DNA from: Hemibagrus wyckioides
Lineage: Eukaryota > Chordata > Actinopteri > Siluriformes > Bagridae
Direction: 5' to 3'
Assembly: GCF_019097595.1 (NCBI RefSeq)
Contig: NC_080715.1
Coordinates: 2,967,073-3,031,072, forward strand
Length of the DNA: 64,000 bases
The notes under the pieces are model-generated. The model worked only from the letters and a program-made list of their open reading frames with translations, made no database searches and had not been told where the DNA came from. Positions 34,850-46,469 of the stretch are shown here, in pieces. The position numbers and the translations under genes are program-made. Every line of letters starts with the position of its first letter. Within the stretch, counting starts at the first letter, position 1.

Positions 34850-35247
34850 ACTTGTGGCCCATAGAGTGTATGAAGGCCACAGAAAGGTGTGGCTGTTTTT
34901 CAGGGGGAATAATGGGTGAACGTGAAAACAATCCATAGAAACATAGAATCCAGCAAGGTTAGGCAGCTGGGCTAAAGGGTATATATACTGGGGGATTTGT
35001 GAAGGGGGTGTACTTGACAGCATCGATTCATGAATCTGTGTATTTGAGTGCCAGTTTCGGTGATATTTTTTCTAAATAAAACCGGTTGCTTTTTCTCATC
35101 CAAGCCTAGAGGAGTACTTTATTTCTTTGTTTTTCTGCAAATTTCTAATTGGAACTACGCAACTATTGGATTATATTGGTAATTGGAGAAGGCTCTAGGA
35201 CCACCCTGTGGTGTCCACCTGGAGGGAGGCTCTGGGTTCCGACACAT
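34850..35247 (+). repeat. LTR-like segment with TATA and AATAAA, edges uncertain
   Basis: GTATATATACTGGGGG at about 34978 is followed about 90 bp later by AATAAAACCGG at 35075-35080 and a T-rich stretch. This is the promoter-to-poly(A) spacing of retroviral LTRs and resembles the 27722-28716 LTR in design but not in sequence. I found no convincing TG/CA ends or target duplication. Confidence 0.35.
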
Positions 35248-35929
35248 CCCACTGGGAATTAGAACATTCTGGGTCTTGTTTCCTTAACTGAATGAGAGGC
35301 CTTAACAGATTACATAAATTAAATCATATCAAAATTGTTGGTAATTCATCTGTAGTCACTGGTTAAAGGTGCATTAGATAAAAATAAGTATCTAGTAGTG
35401 GGTTTAAAAAATTTAATGGTTTCATGCATGCTCATGAAGCTCCACCACCAGAACCTAGAGTACAGTGTCTATAAAATGAGTGACAGGAGGCACATCCAAT
35501 CACAAACAAGACCAAAAGTGAGTTTTCGAAAACAGTTTTCTAACTGACTTAATACATTAGTGCTAAAGCCATTCTTTAATCTGTTTAATCTGTTTGTTTT
35601 TTCTTAATTTTTTTTATCAAGTTATTGATAACTTTCAGGCTATAAGGAATAAAAAATGGACTCCTTCTCCTTTAAGTAGATGTTCTGAGCATTTTCTGAT
35701 GTAACTGGTGACTGTAACAGGTCATAACGTGTCCTGTAAAACTCCTCCTATTAAAGAGGTGTCGAGTCTGAGACGACTGCAGTCCTTCATAAACAGTCTG
35801 CAGTGTTCTGCTCTGGTGAGATTTGGTTTATTCTCAGTTTATGGAGAAATCTCTCTCATTGATATAACTGTAAAAGGAAGTGATTACTAACTGGGCCTAC
35901 AGAGGTGTTGTTTAGTTTTTAATCAAAGT

Positions 35930-35941
35930 GAAAGTGAAACT
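35930..35941 (+). promoter_or_regulatory. ISRE upstream of TRIM B
   Basis: GAAAGTGAAACT, an exact match to the ISRE consensus, 45 bases before the ATG at 35986, within a longer block conserved between the two genes. It suggests interferon induction. Confidence 0.8.
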
Positions 35942-35985
35942 CTGAGTGTTCGGACTGGAGAGAACAACAGCAGCAGTAAAATAAA

Positions 35986-38900
35986 ATGGCTTCTAAGTTT
36001 TCAGAGGAGGATTTCTCCTGTCCTGTGTGCTGTGAAATCTTCAAGGATCCTGTTGTTCTGCGCTGCAGTCACAGTGTGTGTAAAGTGTGTTTGCAGCAGT
36101 TCTGGGAGGCCAAAGGATCCAGAGAATGTCCTGTATGTAGGAGGAAGTCATCTATGGGGGAACCTCCCATAAATCTGGCCTTAAAGAACCTGTGTGAGAC
36201 TTTCTTACAGGAGAGAAATCAGAGCTCTTCATCAGGGTCTGAAACAGTCTGCAGTCTGCACAGTGAGAAACTCAAACTCTTCTGTCTGGATGATCAACAG
36301 CCGGTGTGTTTGGTGTGTCAGACTTCAAGAACACACACCAACCACAAATTCTGCCCCATTGATGAGGCAGTAACAGACTGTAAGGTAAATAAAATGTACA
36401 CATCATGTTACACAAAAAATTGAAAGAATCTAATATTTATTAACAACATCTATGTTTTCAGTATTGTATTTGGTTTTTGATCAGTTTATTCATGTAGTGG
36501 TAGATCAGTGGTTAAGATGTTGGACTACTGCTTGGAAGGTTGTGAGTTTAAATCCCAGGACACCATGATGCTAGTGCTGGGCCCTTGAGTAAGGCCCTTG
36601 TCCCTCATTTGTATAAAGGAGAAAAATGTAAGTTGCTCTGGATAAGGGCATCTGCCAAATGCTGTAAATATAACTGTTTCATTCAGATTTTCACCATTTG
36701 AAGTGTCACCTGCATAAACCAGAGCAGATATATAATGTATAATATGTTCTTTTGCACCTGGTGCATTTTGAAGGCTTCTTGTTAAATGGCAATTGTAAGG
36801 ACTGGCCCGAGGCAGATAATTGAGAATCCATTTGCAAATCTTTAATGAAAGTACCAAAAAAACAGGCTAAATATGATAAATGGGAATACTGAGACAAAGG
36901 GTCAATAGAAAAACACAGAAAAGCAAACGAAACCGAAACTCACAAAACCAAAACTCGAAAACTGGGAAACGTGAAAGAAAGACCATACACAGTAAATCCA
37001 AAATGCAATAGTAATCAAACAAGGCTTGGTACATTCTGGAAACAATACTTTGCATTGTGGGATTGCGAACACGCTGCTTAAGAAGAGAAAAACCCCGGAA
37101 GTGTTCTCGGTAGGTGCGTTAGAATTTGGGCAGGGGGGTCCCTCTGTTGGCCTGATGTCAAGTCCGATGTTACAGAGCCCCCCTCTCTACGAACACCTCT
37201 TGGGGTTCTACAGGAGGGCAACCCCGGGGGGCGAGGAGCTGGTCGGCCTGGGTGTAGGCGATGGAATTCCTCTATTTGAAAGGGGTCCAAGATATCATGG
37301 GTGTCGACCCAGGAATGTTCTTCCAGGCCATATCCCTCCCAGTCCACCAGGTACTGTAAACGCCCGTTGTGGCGTTGTGAATCTTTGAGGGCACACACTC
37401 TATAGGCGGGGGCCTGTACATTTCCAGTGGCGGTTCATAACCGGGTGATTCAGTGTTCAGTGCGGCATGGGCTGGCTTGAGGAGAGACACATGAAATAAA
37501 GGCACAATGCAGTATGTGGCAGGGAGCTGGAGGCTGTAGGTGTCTGGGTTGATTTGCCGTTCGATGCAAAATGGACCTATAAACCAGACCCATTGTTCCA
37601 CCTGATAATCGGGGTGTGGGCGTCTACAATGATTGGCCTGAAGTCTTTGGCATCGGATGGCCCTTTGTATTTGGAGATGTGCTTTCTCCCATAACCCTTG
37701 GCTATGTGTGAGTTTTGGGTGTATTCGGCCCATGGCAGAAACTCACTCCACTGGTGCTGTTCTCGACTGCAGTACACCCTGGATACCTCCTGAGCTCTTG
37801 GTTTAGATGTTCCGTCTGCCTGTTCGACTGAGGGTGGTAGGCCGAGCTCAAGCTCACGTTGATCCCCAGGTGGTCACAGAAGGCCCGCCACATTTGGGAG
37901 GTGAACTGAGAGCCCCGGTCAGATACAATGTCCTCTGGCAGACCATTGTTCCTGAAAACCTGATGAAACAATGTCATGGCTGTTTCCATTGCAGTTTGTA
38001 GCCCCTTTAGAGGGACCAGTTTGCAGGCCTTGGAGAATCTGACGATAGCCACAAGAATGGTGTTATAATCTCCCGAGTTGGGCAAATCCGTGACAAAATC
38101 TACCGTGATGTGGGGCCAGGGCCATTGGGGCATGGGCAGAGGCTCTAGTAGACCAGCGGGGAGCTGTTGCCTGGTCCGGGACTCAGCACAGGCGGTACAG
38201 GCCTGACGTGGGCCTCCTGGGCCAGAGAGGGCCACCAGAACGTATTCCGTAGCAGTGCGATGGTTCGGCGGATGCCAGGGTGGCCTGAGCTGGGGGCCTC
38301 ATGTACCCACTGTAAGATGTGTGGATGAAGTGATGAGGGCAAGTAGACTTTGGACGGTGGGTAGGCTGATGGGGCAGGCTCATCTGTGTGGGCTCTTTGG
38401 ATGTCTTCCATTAAATTCCATTGGACAGGAGCTAGGATGATTGAGGAGGGAAGAACGGGTTCTGGCTGTGCTGGTGAGCTTAAAGGGTTGTTACGGCAGG
38501 ACAGAGCATCCGCTTTACCATTTTTGGTGCCAGGGCGGTAGGTTACCGAGAACTGCAAATGGGTGAAAAACAGTGCCCAGCAGGCCTGACGGGGATTCAG
38601 TCTTTCAGCGTTATGCAGGTATTCCAGATTACAGTGATCCATCACATCAGGACAAAGAAGGGGTGCTGTGCTCCTTCTAACCAGTGCTGACATTCTTTTA
38701 GTGCCACCTTGATTGACGGTAACTCCTGATTTCCCACATCATACTGTAATTTGCCGGTGTCAATTTTCTGGAGAAGTAAACGCACGGGTGCATCCTCCCG
38801 GGATCTCCGTGGTGTTGAGATAAGACTGACCCTATTCCACAGCTGGAAGCATCCACCTCAAACATGAAGGGGAGTTTGGGGTACAGACAGTGGATAATGG

Positions 38901-41900
38901 GTGTGGTTGTGAATCTCTGCTTTAGTTACTGGAAGGCAGATCTAGCCTGCTCGGTCCAGGAAAGTCTTTTGGCCTTCCCTCTCAGAAGGGAGATGAGGGA
39001 GCTTGTGATGATATATATACACATCTGTATAAAACATCGATAAAAGTTAGCAAACCCCAAGGAGCACTGTAAATCATTTATAGTAGTGGGTTCAGGCCAG
39101 TCCATGATAGCTTTCATTTTACTCGTGTCCATCTCCACCCCCCCCTGGGAAATCACATACCCCAAAAATGTGATGGTTTCTTGATGAAACTTGCATTTCT
39201 CAGCTTTGAGGTAGAGTTGGTGTTGCAGTAGGTGAGTGAGTACTGTGCGGACATGTCGCACGTGGTCCTGATATGAGGGGGAGTATATCAATATATGCAA
39301 TAACATACTTACCCATCAAGTCCTTGAATACATCATTGATGAAGGCTTGAAATACTGCAGGAGCATTGGTAAGCCAATGGGGCACGATTAACTTTTAGGA
39401 GTCTGCAGGTGTTTTGGGGCCCTGAAGAAGTTCTGACATGTCCTGACATTTGTGTATTTTTTGGTTACTTATAAACATATAAATGGCTAAAGTCTGATTA
39501 CACTGTATTCAGCACAAACTGCACTACAATAATATGTGAGCAGCATGTATGTACAAGTTTGTGTACTGGAGAAAATAACAGTTATGTGTGATTATTGAAA
39601 ACAACAAAAAAATAAGTCACTGAAATAAGACCACAAAACACATTCATAACATTTGTGTACAAGACTTTTGTGACCTGGATCTTGTAGCCTGGTGTTTTTA
39701 CTTCGAAATGATGTGACACTCATCCTGCTCACTTATTCAAAGAAAACAATACATTCATTTAAATTTTCTAAGACACTTTTTGTTTAGAAAGGCCATATGT
39801 GAGGAGGTGTGAATGATCATGAATAATGCTGTAATTCACACCAGAGAACACAAAGACCCACATAATGAACTGCATAATTACCCCTTTCAGTCAGGCATGA
39901 GACTGAGGAAAGTGCTACAAGAAAATAATCTGAGGACAAAAACATTTTTGTTTGTAGTTTATTTTGAATAACTCAAGATTCACTTGCAAGAATCCCAGGA
40001 ACAGTTCAAGATAAATAAAAAGTGTAAAAACAGACATTCAGGGTAAAATGTATACACATACATATTATATATATATACACATTAAAAAAACTGTCCAAAA
40101 ACATGCATGCAGGGTAAAACTGTAACAGGAACAATTCAAAATAAAAACTGAAGAAAAAAAAATAAACATTCAGGGTAAAACAGTGTCTGGGGGCGTGGCC
40201 TTGTATGTAGATTACCCAGACTGTTTTCCCTGTGAATATCGTGTGGGCGTGTCCTGCCTCAGGTCATTATCAGATAATGAAGTGTGACAGAAATTCTGTG
40301 CCTCTCCTTGGTTTCACACGGATTACATAAACTGAGAATGTTTGTTTTCGATGTGACTTCATCATTTAAAAGTAGACCCTTTAAGCTTTCTATAGATATA
40401 TTTCTCATGTCTGTGTGTGCAGTATATTTTCGCGGAGACTGAGACGGATGAAAAAGGCTTGGTAATTTCTGGGAACAATACTGTTGTGTTGTGGCGTCGC
40501 GAACATGCTGCTTAAAAAGAGAAAAACCCTGTAAGTGTTCTTGGTGGGTGCATTAGAATTCGGGCGAGGGCTCCCTCTGGTGGCCTGACGCCAAGTCCGA
40601 TGTTACAGCAATATACTGTAGCTAATATTGTCACATTGTTTTGAAAATTATATTGAACATATTTACAGTTCAATTTTCTTAATAAACAGTGATCTGAGTT
40701 AATGATGTGTACAATAAGAGCTGAAACACAGAGTCTCCATGCAGTGTGTTGATTTGTTTCAGGAGGAGATCAAAACTGCACTGAAGCCCCTAAAGGAGAA
40801 ACTGAAGATCTTTAAAGACTGTAAACTGAACTGGAGTCAGACTGCAGAACATATAAAGGTTACAATCAATAACATGGTTTTGATAGAATTCTATTCTCCA
40901 TCATTGTAAAATCAGTTCTATTTCATTTGATTTCCTCTTCACTGCAGATTCAGGCCCAACACACAGAGCGTCAGATTAAGGAGCAGTTTGAGAAGCTTCA
41001 CCAGTTTCTACGAGATGAAGAGGCAGTCAGGATCACTGCACTGAGAGAGGAAGAGGAGCAGAAGAGTCAGATGATGAAGGAGAAGATTGAGAAGCTGAGC
41101 AGAGACACATCATCTCTTTCAGACACAATCAGAGCCGTAGAAGAGGAGATGAGAGCTGAAGACGTCCTGTTCGTACAAGTGAGGATCATTTAGTCAGTAT
41201 TTATACTGTGAGAAAGTCAAACTTCTTTCCATCATCAGAAACGTCACATTTCAGTGGTGTAAAAATGTAAATCATATCCACTGATATTTGCTTTGTTGTT
41301 TTCCAGAACTACAAGGCCACAGTGAAAAGGTGAGTGATGTGGTTCCTGTCTCTCTGGTTCTCTGTGTTTCTGAATCCAAAGCCACAGCAACACTGACTCC
41401 TGAATGTTTTTGCAGAGCCCAGTGCACACTGCAGCATCCAGAGGAGCTTTCAGGAGCACTGATCCATGTGGCAAAACATCTGGCCAACCTGAAGTTCAGA
41501 GTCTGGGAGAAGATGCAGGACACTGTCCAATACAGTAAGAGTCTTTCTTTCTTTTTTTTTAGTAAGTGTGTGTTCAATGTTTATTAACCATTAATGAAGA
41601 ATTACAGTGGCTAAGAAAAGTTTACAATAGAATTAGAATTGTTATAACGATTGGTTACATCTCTAATTTAAACACATGCCTAAAACTGCATAAAGCAAGT
41701 TGTTAGTGTGATTGCATCAGCAATCTCACTCTTGTTATTGTCATTAATTATTATTATTGTTATTATTATTACATGGTTCCAATGCTAAAATGTTGCTCAT
41801 GTCGTGATTGTGTGCTATTATTTTCATGCTGATAAGTATTGTCTATATATTGTCTAAGTATAGTTTATTTTATATTCATTTTTAAAGGCATTTTTTACGG

Positions 41901-42825
41901 ACTTTACTTCCTGGTTTCCGTACGGACATTTAAGGAGAGCGCACACACTAGTTCGTTTTTTCTCGGAGGTGATCGGTAGATGCTGTGCATGTAAAACATT
42001 ACTCCACTGATCTCAGTAGTATTATAAGCTGCAGTTTAGCTTATTTGGTAGCATGCTCACCTCCTATGCTGTAGACCCAGGTTTGAGACCTGACAGGGTT
42101 AAGTGTATATTTGAAAATGTCTTGCAAGAGTTTAAGCAACATAGTGCTTTGCTTTTCGCAATCACACTCGCATTTTCTTCTGGAAATGCAACATTCTAGT
42201 TTTAGTTACAGTTATCATGTCTCGATTTCTGCAAATGTTAGCTAGTTTCATGTCAATGTAATGTGTGTGTGTGTTTTCAGCACCTATAACTCTGGACCCC
42301 AACACTGTTCATCCTAAACTCGTTGTATCTGATGATCTGACCAGTGTGAGACTCAGTGATGAGAAACAGAAACTTCCTGATAATCCAGAGAGATTTGATG
42401 AATATCGGTGTATCCTGGGCTCTGAGGGCTTTAACTCAGGGACACACTGCTGGGATGTTGAAGTTGGAGACTGTACAGACTGGGATGTGGGTGTGATGAC
42501 AGAATCTGCTCAGAGGAAGGGGAAGATAATCTCCAGAAGTGGAATCTGGTGTGTGGAGTATGAATATAGTAAATATAAAGCAGTTTCTTCACCACAGATA
42601 TTCACTCTCCACCCAGTAGCACAGAAATGCCAGAGGATCAGAGTGAAACTGGACTGGGACAGAGGAAAGCTGTCATTCTCTGACCCTCTCACTAACACAC
42701 ACTTACACACTTTCACACACACATTTACTGACAAATTACTGCCATATCTAGGTGTTGCATCTAAAGAATCTCCTCTAAAGTTCCTGCCACTTCAGTGCTC
42801 TGTAGGAGTGAATCAGATCAGTTAG
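35986..42825 (+). CDS. TRIM B: TRIM35/nf7-like RING-B-box-coiled-coil-B30.2 E3 ligase
   Basis: The exons are 35986-36384, 40763-40858, 40948-41178, 41307-41329, 41416-41534 and 42281-42825. Their sizes (399, 96, 231, 23, 119, 545) equal those of TRIM A, giving 470 residues with no stop. The RING has all metal ligands (C12, C15, C27, H29, C32, C35, C48, C51). A B-box spans 89-120, a Glu/Lys/Gln-rich coiled coil follows, and B30.2 begins at about 290. Class members ubiquitinate targets chosen by B30.2 and often act in antiviral signalling; the target here is unknown. Against TRIM A the 77-residue exon 3 differs at one position by my reading, whereas residues 358-407 of B30.2 differ at about 19 of 50. 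A gypsy element sits in intron 1 and a tRNA-containing insertion in intron 5. Confidence 0.93.
36494..36668 (+). repeat. tRNA-headed SINE with L2 tail in TRIM B intron 1
   Basis: It starts GTAGTGGTAGATCAGTGG, has GGTTGTGAGTTTAAATCC as the B-box-like element, and ends TTGCTCTGGATAAGGGC followed by ATCTGCCAAATGCTG, the L2-type tail. It is orthologous in position to 18158-18336, so it predates the duplication. Confidence 0.83.
36794..37174 (-). repeat. 3' LTR of the chromovirus (381 bp)
   Basis: TGTAAGGACTGGCCCG to CCGATGTTACA. On the minus strand it is preceded by a purine tract (AGAGAGGGGGGCTC) at 37175-37188, as expected for a 3' LTR. The related end at 40446-40607 is the truncated 5' LTR. 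Confidence 0.88.
37190..39395 (-). pseudogene. Chromovirus pol: RT end, RNase H, integrase, chromodomain; frameshifted
   Basis: The RT palm region ([20 protein letters not shown], about 39300) is damaged at the YIDD box, where a short deletion shifts frame into [35 protein letters not shown] follows. RNase H leaves [20 protein letters not shown]. The integrase has the zinc region ([17 protein letters not shown]) and all three acidic catalytic residues ([30 protein letters not shown]). A chromodomain ([25 protein letters not shown]) at about 37250-37370 would tether integration to chromatin. Several frameshifts separate these blocks. Confidence 0.9.
39396..40445. other. Unassigned sequence inside the gypsy insertion
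   Basis: Non-coding AT-rich DNA replaces the expected gag-protease-RT region. ATTCAGGGTAAAA occurs at about 40037 and 40169, with a partial copy (CAGGGTAAAA) at about 40111. It may be a secondary insertion or old filler. No family recognised. Confidence 0.4.
40446..40607 (-). repeat. Truncated 5' LTR of the chromovirus
   Basis: AAGGCTTGGTAATTTCTGG to CCGATGTTACA matches the last 160 bp or so of 36794-37174. Ends at the right-hand GCAAT duplication. Confidence 0.85.
41705..42205. mobile_element. Small insertion with inverted repeat and tRNA-like core in TRIM B intron 5
   Basis: AGTGTGATTGC at about 41705 pairs with GCAATCACACT at about 42160. TRIM A intron 5 lacks the whole stretch and runs directly from AAGTTGTTA to TTACAGTTATC. 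Inside, at 42024-42103, a tRNA-like stretch reads TTAGCTTATTTGGTAGCATG (A-box-like) to GGTTTGAGACC (B-box). Classification as SINE or MITE is open. Confidence 0.55.
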
Positions 42826-43631
42826 AGCTGATATTGTTTTATTCCAGATCATTCATGAAATATTGCACATTAAAAGATTCATATTCTTTGTAAACTTTTG
42901 CACTGAACAGTTCAAAAGTTTATTAAAGTGATGTGACTTCAGCTCACCTTGTCAATGAAATCAAAATAATGTAATATCTGGAAATATTGATAGAATATTC
43001 AGGGCTTCAACAAACAAATAAACCACAGGAGGTGTTTAAATGTAGAATCTGAAATCTGAAATAGATGTAATAATTTAATTTTACTGCTGTATTTTAAATC
43101 ATTTGAAATAAACTGAGACTTTGAAAGCTCATGTCTTTACTGTATTTGTACTTGTTAGCACTATGCTGTTAATCTTGGGTGAAATGTTTAGCTGGCTGTG
43201 TGTGTTATGTGTGAAACTGTACAGTGGAGGAGAATTCAAGCTCTCCGTTTCACTCCACCTGCACTTTGTGGTTTTACAAACATCAGATGGATTTGTCACA
43301 AATTTCTAAACCATAGGATGGCAGGAGGAGACTCATTAATATTCATGAGTGTATCTCCCTTAGCTACTGATCTTGTTCATCCATTAATTGGTGAGTTTTT
43401 CAGTATTATTATATCTATAAATATTAAAGGACTTGGAACTAAAACATGGAAATAGAATGCAACAAATAATTTTGACCTGCTGCTCATTTTTGCAGAATAA
43501 TCTCCTGGATAGAGAAACAAGAACTAAAAAAAGAAAACAACTAAAGTTCAACACTCTGTATGACTATGCTGTACATTGACTATTAATTTATGGAAGCTGC
43601 AGATTGAAAGTCGTACAATAAAAATCTACTG

Positions 43632-44020
43632 TAACGTCGCCGGTGCCTTCTCAGGCAAACCCGCGGCCACCAGCACGCTCCCTTATAGCCTCCGGCTCAC
43701 GTGCCAGCAATTAGCGCAGCTCGCGGCACCTGCATGCGTCGCTATTTAGACCTCAGAATCCCTTCACTCCGCGTGCGGACACAGTCTGTGCTGGAGTTAG
43801 GGTGGTGTGCTGTATCGAAGCGCATAGCGCGGCGAGAGGTAATTTCTAGAGGTCTCGGATTACTAAAGGCATCCCTTGACTTCTCTTCTCAGTATTTGTA
43901 TCAGAGCGCTAGGCAACGTTCTCGGTTCGAACCCCGCTCCGGACGTGCCTTCCACACACCAAGCACTGTACTCCACTTTTCATCTGCACTCCATTAAACC
44001 CTCATTATGAGAGAGAGAGA
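43632..44020. other. GC-rich insertion in the right arm, possible LTR fragment
   Basis: From TGTAACGTCGCCGG the sequence turns GC- and CpG-rich for about 380 bp, unlike the AT-rich surroundings, and has no counterpart in the left arm. It contains CGGTTCGAACCCCG at about 43921-43935. The TGTAAC start and ATTTAGACCTC resemble gypsy LTR promoters, but no clear end is visible. Confidence 0.4.
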
Positions 44021-44465
44021 GAATGAATCTATATCACTCGCATGTAAAATGTAAAGATTTTTTTAAAACTTACTTTTAATACTTTTAAAATATTTTTACT
44101 ATTAATACATTTATATTCATAAATAAAAATAAATATTTCTCCTCCATCTTCTAGTTGTCTGGCGCTACTGGGACACTTCCCTGTCAGACCACCAGAGGGG
44201 GCATTTCAGGTGTTTCATTATAGCCTGCTTTGTCATTGTTGTTCATGTGTGTTGTGCCACGCCCTTCCTGTTGTTCTGCTTTCCCACTGTGTCACCTGTT
44301 TCCCATTTACCCTGATGTTCTGTCCTATATACACCTGTCTTGTAAACTCAGGAAACAAACTTCGGATGAAAAGAATATCTGAACAAAATGTTTTTGTATA
44401 AACACAACTCCAAAACAAATACACAGTTGTTTCAGGAGCAGAGTTACAGAAAGATCAGCTGGAGT

Positions 44466-46469
44466 CCAAACACACCGTCCCGCTATGCTTTCCTTTGCAA
44501 CAATCCTCAACTTTACCGAGCCACGCCCGTTGAATAGTGGAAAAGCACTGACAAATCAGTATGTGCACATAACAATTCTCTACACTAGTTAACGTAAGGT
44601 GTACACGGCTCTTTTCAAACTAAAAGCCCCATAACTTGATGGATACTCCGAATTATTACACAGGAGATGATAAGAAAGTAACCGTCAATGCTACCCCCAC
44701 CAGGACTCGAACCTGGTACTTTCACCTGAACAGGGAATATGTTACCCACTTACCCCATGGGTAAAACTTACAAACCATGTTGCTGAACAGAGAAAGCTGA
44801 GAAGTGTGTGTAAAAAACAAACTATTGTACTAAAAGACACACCCACAATGGAATACTTCCATAATCCACCTGTGCAAAACAAGAAACAAATAGTTATAAT
44901 TCAGAAATCTTATTTCTAATTCATTATTTTAGAAAATAATGAATCATTCATAAAGTATTTTTTTCTGTACTTTACTAAAGATCTGTCTTACAAGAATTCA
45001 TAGAATTCATTAGCAAACACGTAGAGGTTAGCACGTCCTGTGATAATCATAATGGCCATTTTCTTTAATATGAAATATAATGTTAGCTCGCAATAATAAA
45101 GGATTTTATTGTGTATGTGAATCAATCTGTCATTATCTTAATTATGTCATGCATGGCTAGTTATGCTTTAGTTAGCTAAGCGGACGGACGGATGAGTCTA
45201 TATTAACGTTATTAATGTTATACAGCAATCCAGTAACCTAATACCAGGAGGGGAGTGTATGACTATGATGATGTTGATTAAAGAAGTAACTGAAACTGCA
45301 TGGAATTCAAAAGAACAGATGATTAGATGAGACAAGGGGAGAGGTGTGAAACACCATCTCCATGACAACAGCAGACCTGTATCACCACCCCTGCCTAATT
45401 CTTGTTGTGAGTGAGAGAAAGCATAGGCAGAGGATAGAGCAGCTGGTGTAGCAGTGTCCTGTGGGACATCCAGGTCTCGGTTAGCTCCAGAAAATCAAAG
45501 GGGTAGTGGGAGTTTAAAGCTCTGACTGGCAATTCCAGAGCCCACCTACCACCACTGTTTGAGAATGACAGAGGAGGGTAGATGAGATTGCTAGCAATGT
45601 GACCTCAGCTTTGTGGATGACAGCACCTGTGTCTGTCACAGATCTTGGCAGAGCTACCTTCCAATGAGAACCTTCAATATAAATTAATAAGCCCCGCCCA
45701 CAATTTACACCTTAATGCTGAGCTCACGCTGCACTATTTTCAATGTTGTCGGATTTTATAAGGGTATGTGCAAAATGCCATACGATATGTACATGTGTCC
45801 TGTGTGTTATTTAATGATTAATATCTCCCATGGGGTAATGTAGTAAACGTTCTTGTAGCTTGAGTGAATGTAAAATATAAATAGTTGAAGTTGTTTCAAA
45901 TGTTTTAATGTAGTCTGTTGGCACAAGAGCAGTACAGTCTTGGATTGTACATGAAATTGCACAGAAGTGCTCCTAATAGTAATGAGTCCACATACTTTCA
46001 AAAAGTTCAGGACATTATTAGTCTCGGAGTGAATTAAGTGATGGCAGCTAACAATAGATGGGTGATTCTCACGAAACCATTGAAACACCACGGCACTAAT
46101 GATTTTAAATAAAAAAAGTGTAATTTAGTAATATAAAAAAGCATCAGAATAAAGACAATACTGTTCTCTACCTTGCACAATGTGTAATTTCAACACAAAA
46201 ATTTTAGATTTACAATTTTTTTATGAAAATGTACTCTATTGAGATCTTATTATATGCATTGAGAAAAAATTAGTAAAGCCATCATGGCTTCTCTATTGTT
46301 AGCAAAACAACCTGAGGCACCTCATCCTCTGCAACACCATTCTCATACACCACAACCATTTAAGGCCAGTTGTGGTAAAGAGAACTTTAAATATCTCTTA
46401 TGAATTTAATATTAATTTCAAATTTCCTGAATGTTGATATTTTGCTTTATGATTTGTTTCATTGTAGAC
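44466..46469. other. No gene recognised apart from a tRNA-like stretch
   Basis: AT-rich anonymous DNA outside the inverted duplication. The open frames on both strands have no supporting features. Confidence 0.45.
44691..44765 (-). other. tRNA-like sequence, probably a pseudogene
   Basis: On the minus strand CCAGGTTCGAGTCCTGG (44700-44716) is a perfect T-arm followed by TGGGGGTAG. The 5' side (TTTACCCATGGGGTAAG) does not form a matching acceptor stem, and the anticodon arm has a mismatch. It may be a decayed tRNA or SINE head. Confidence 0.4.

Larger units (their letters stand above)
36794..40607 (-). mobile_element. gypsy chromovirus insertion in TRIM B intron 1
   Basis: The insertion starts TGTAAGGACT and ends GTTACA. 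The 5-bp duplication GCAAT flanks it (36789-36793 and 40608-40612), and TRIM A intron 1 has the uninterrupted site (AAATGAGAATATACT at about 18025-18040 reversed). The minus-strand order is partial LTR (right), unassigned 1 kb, RT end, RNase H, integrase, chromodomain, polypurine tract, LTR (left). Gag, protease and early RT are deleted. Confidence 0.9.
35690..44465 (+). repeat. Right arm of the inverted segmental duplication (TRIM B arm)
   Basis: It matches the reverse complement of 10106-19125. The inner edge lies in the TRIM 5' flank (TGATGTAACTGGTGACTGTAAC at about 35698 against the mirrored copy at about 19125). The outer edge lies near 44462 within the mirrored remnant of an L1-type LINE. 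The spacer between inner edges is about 16.5 kb. Confidence 0.92.

Noticed and set aside
44691..44765. Functional tRNA gene
   Set aside because: The T-arm is perfect, but the acceptor stem does not pair and the anticodon stem has a mismatch.
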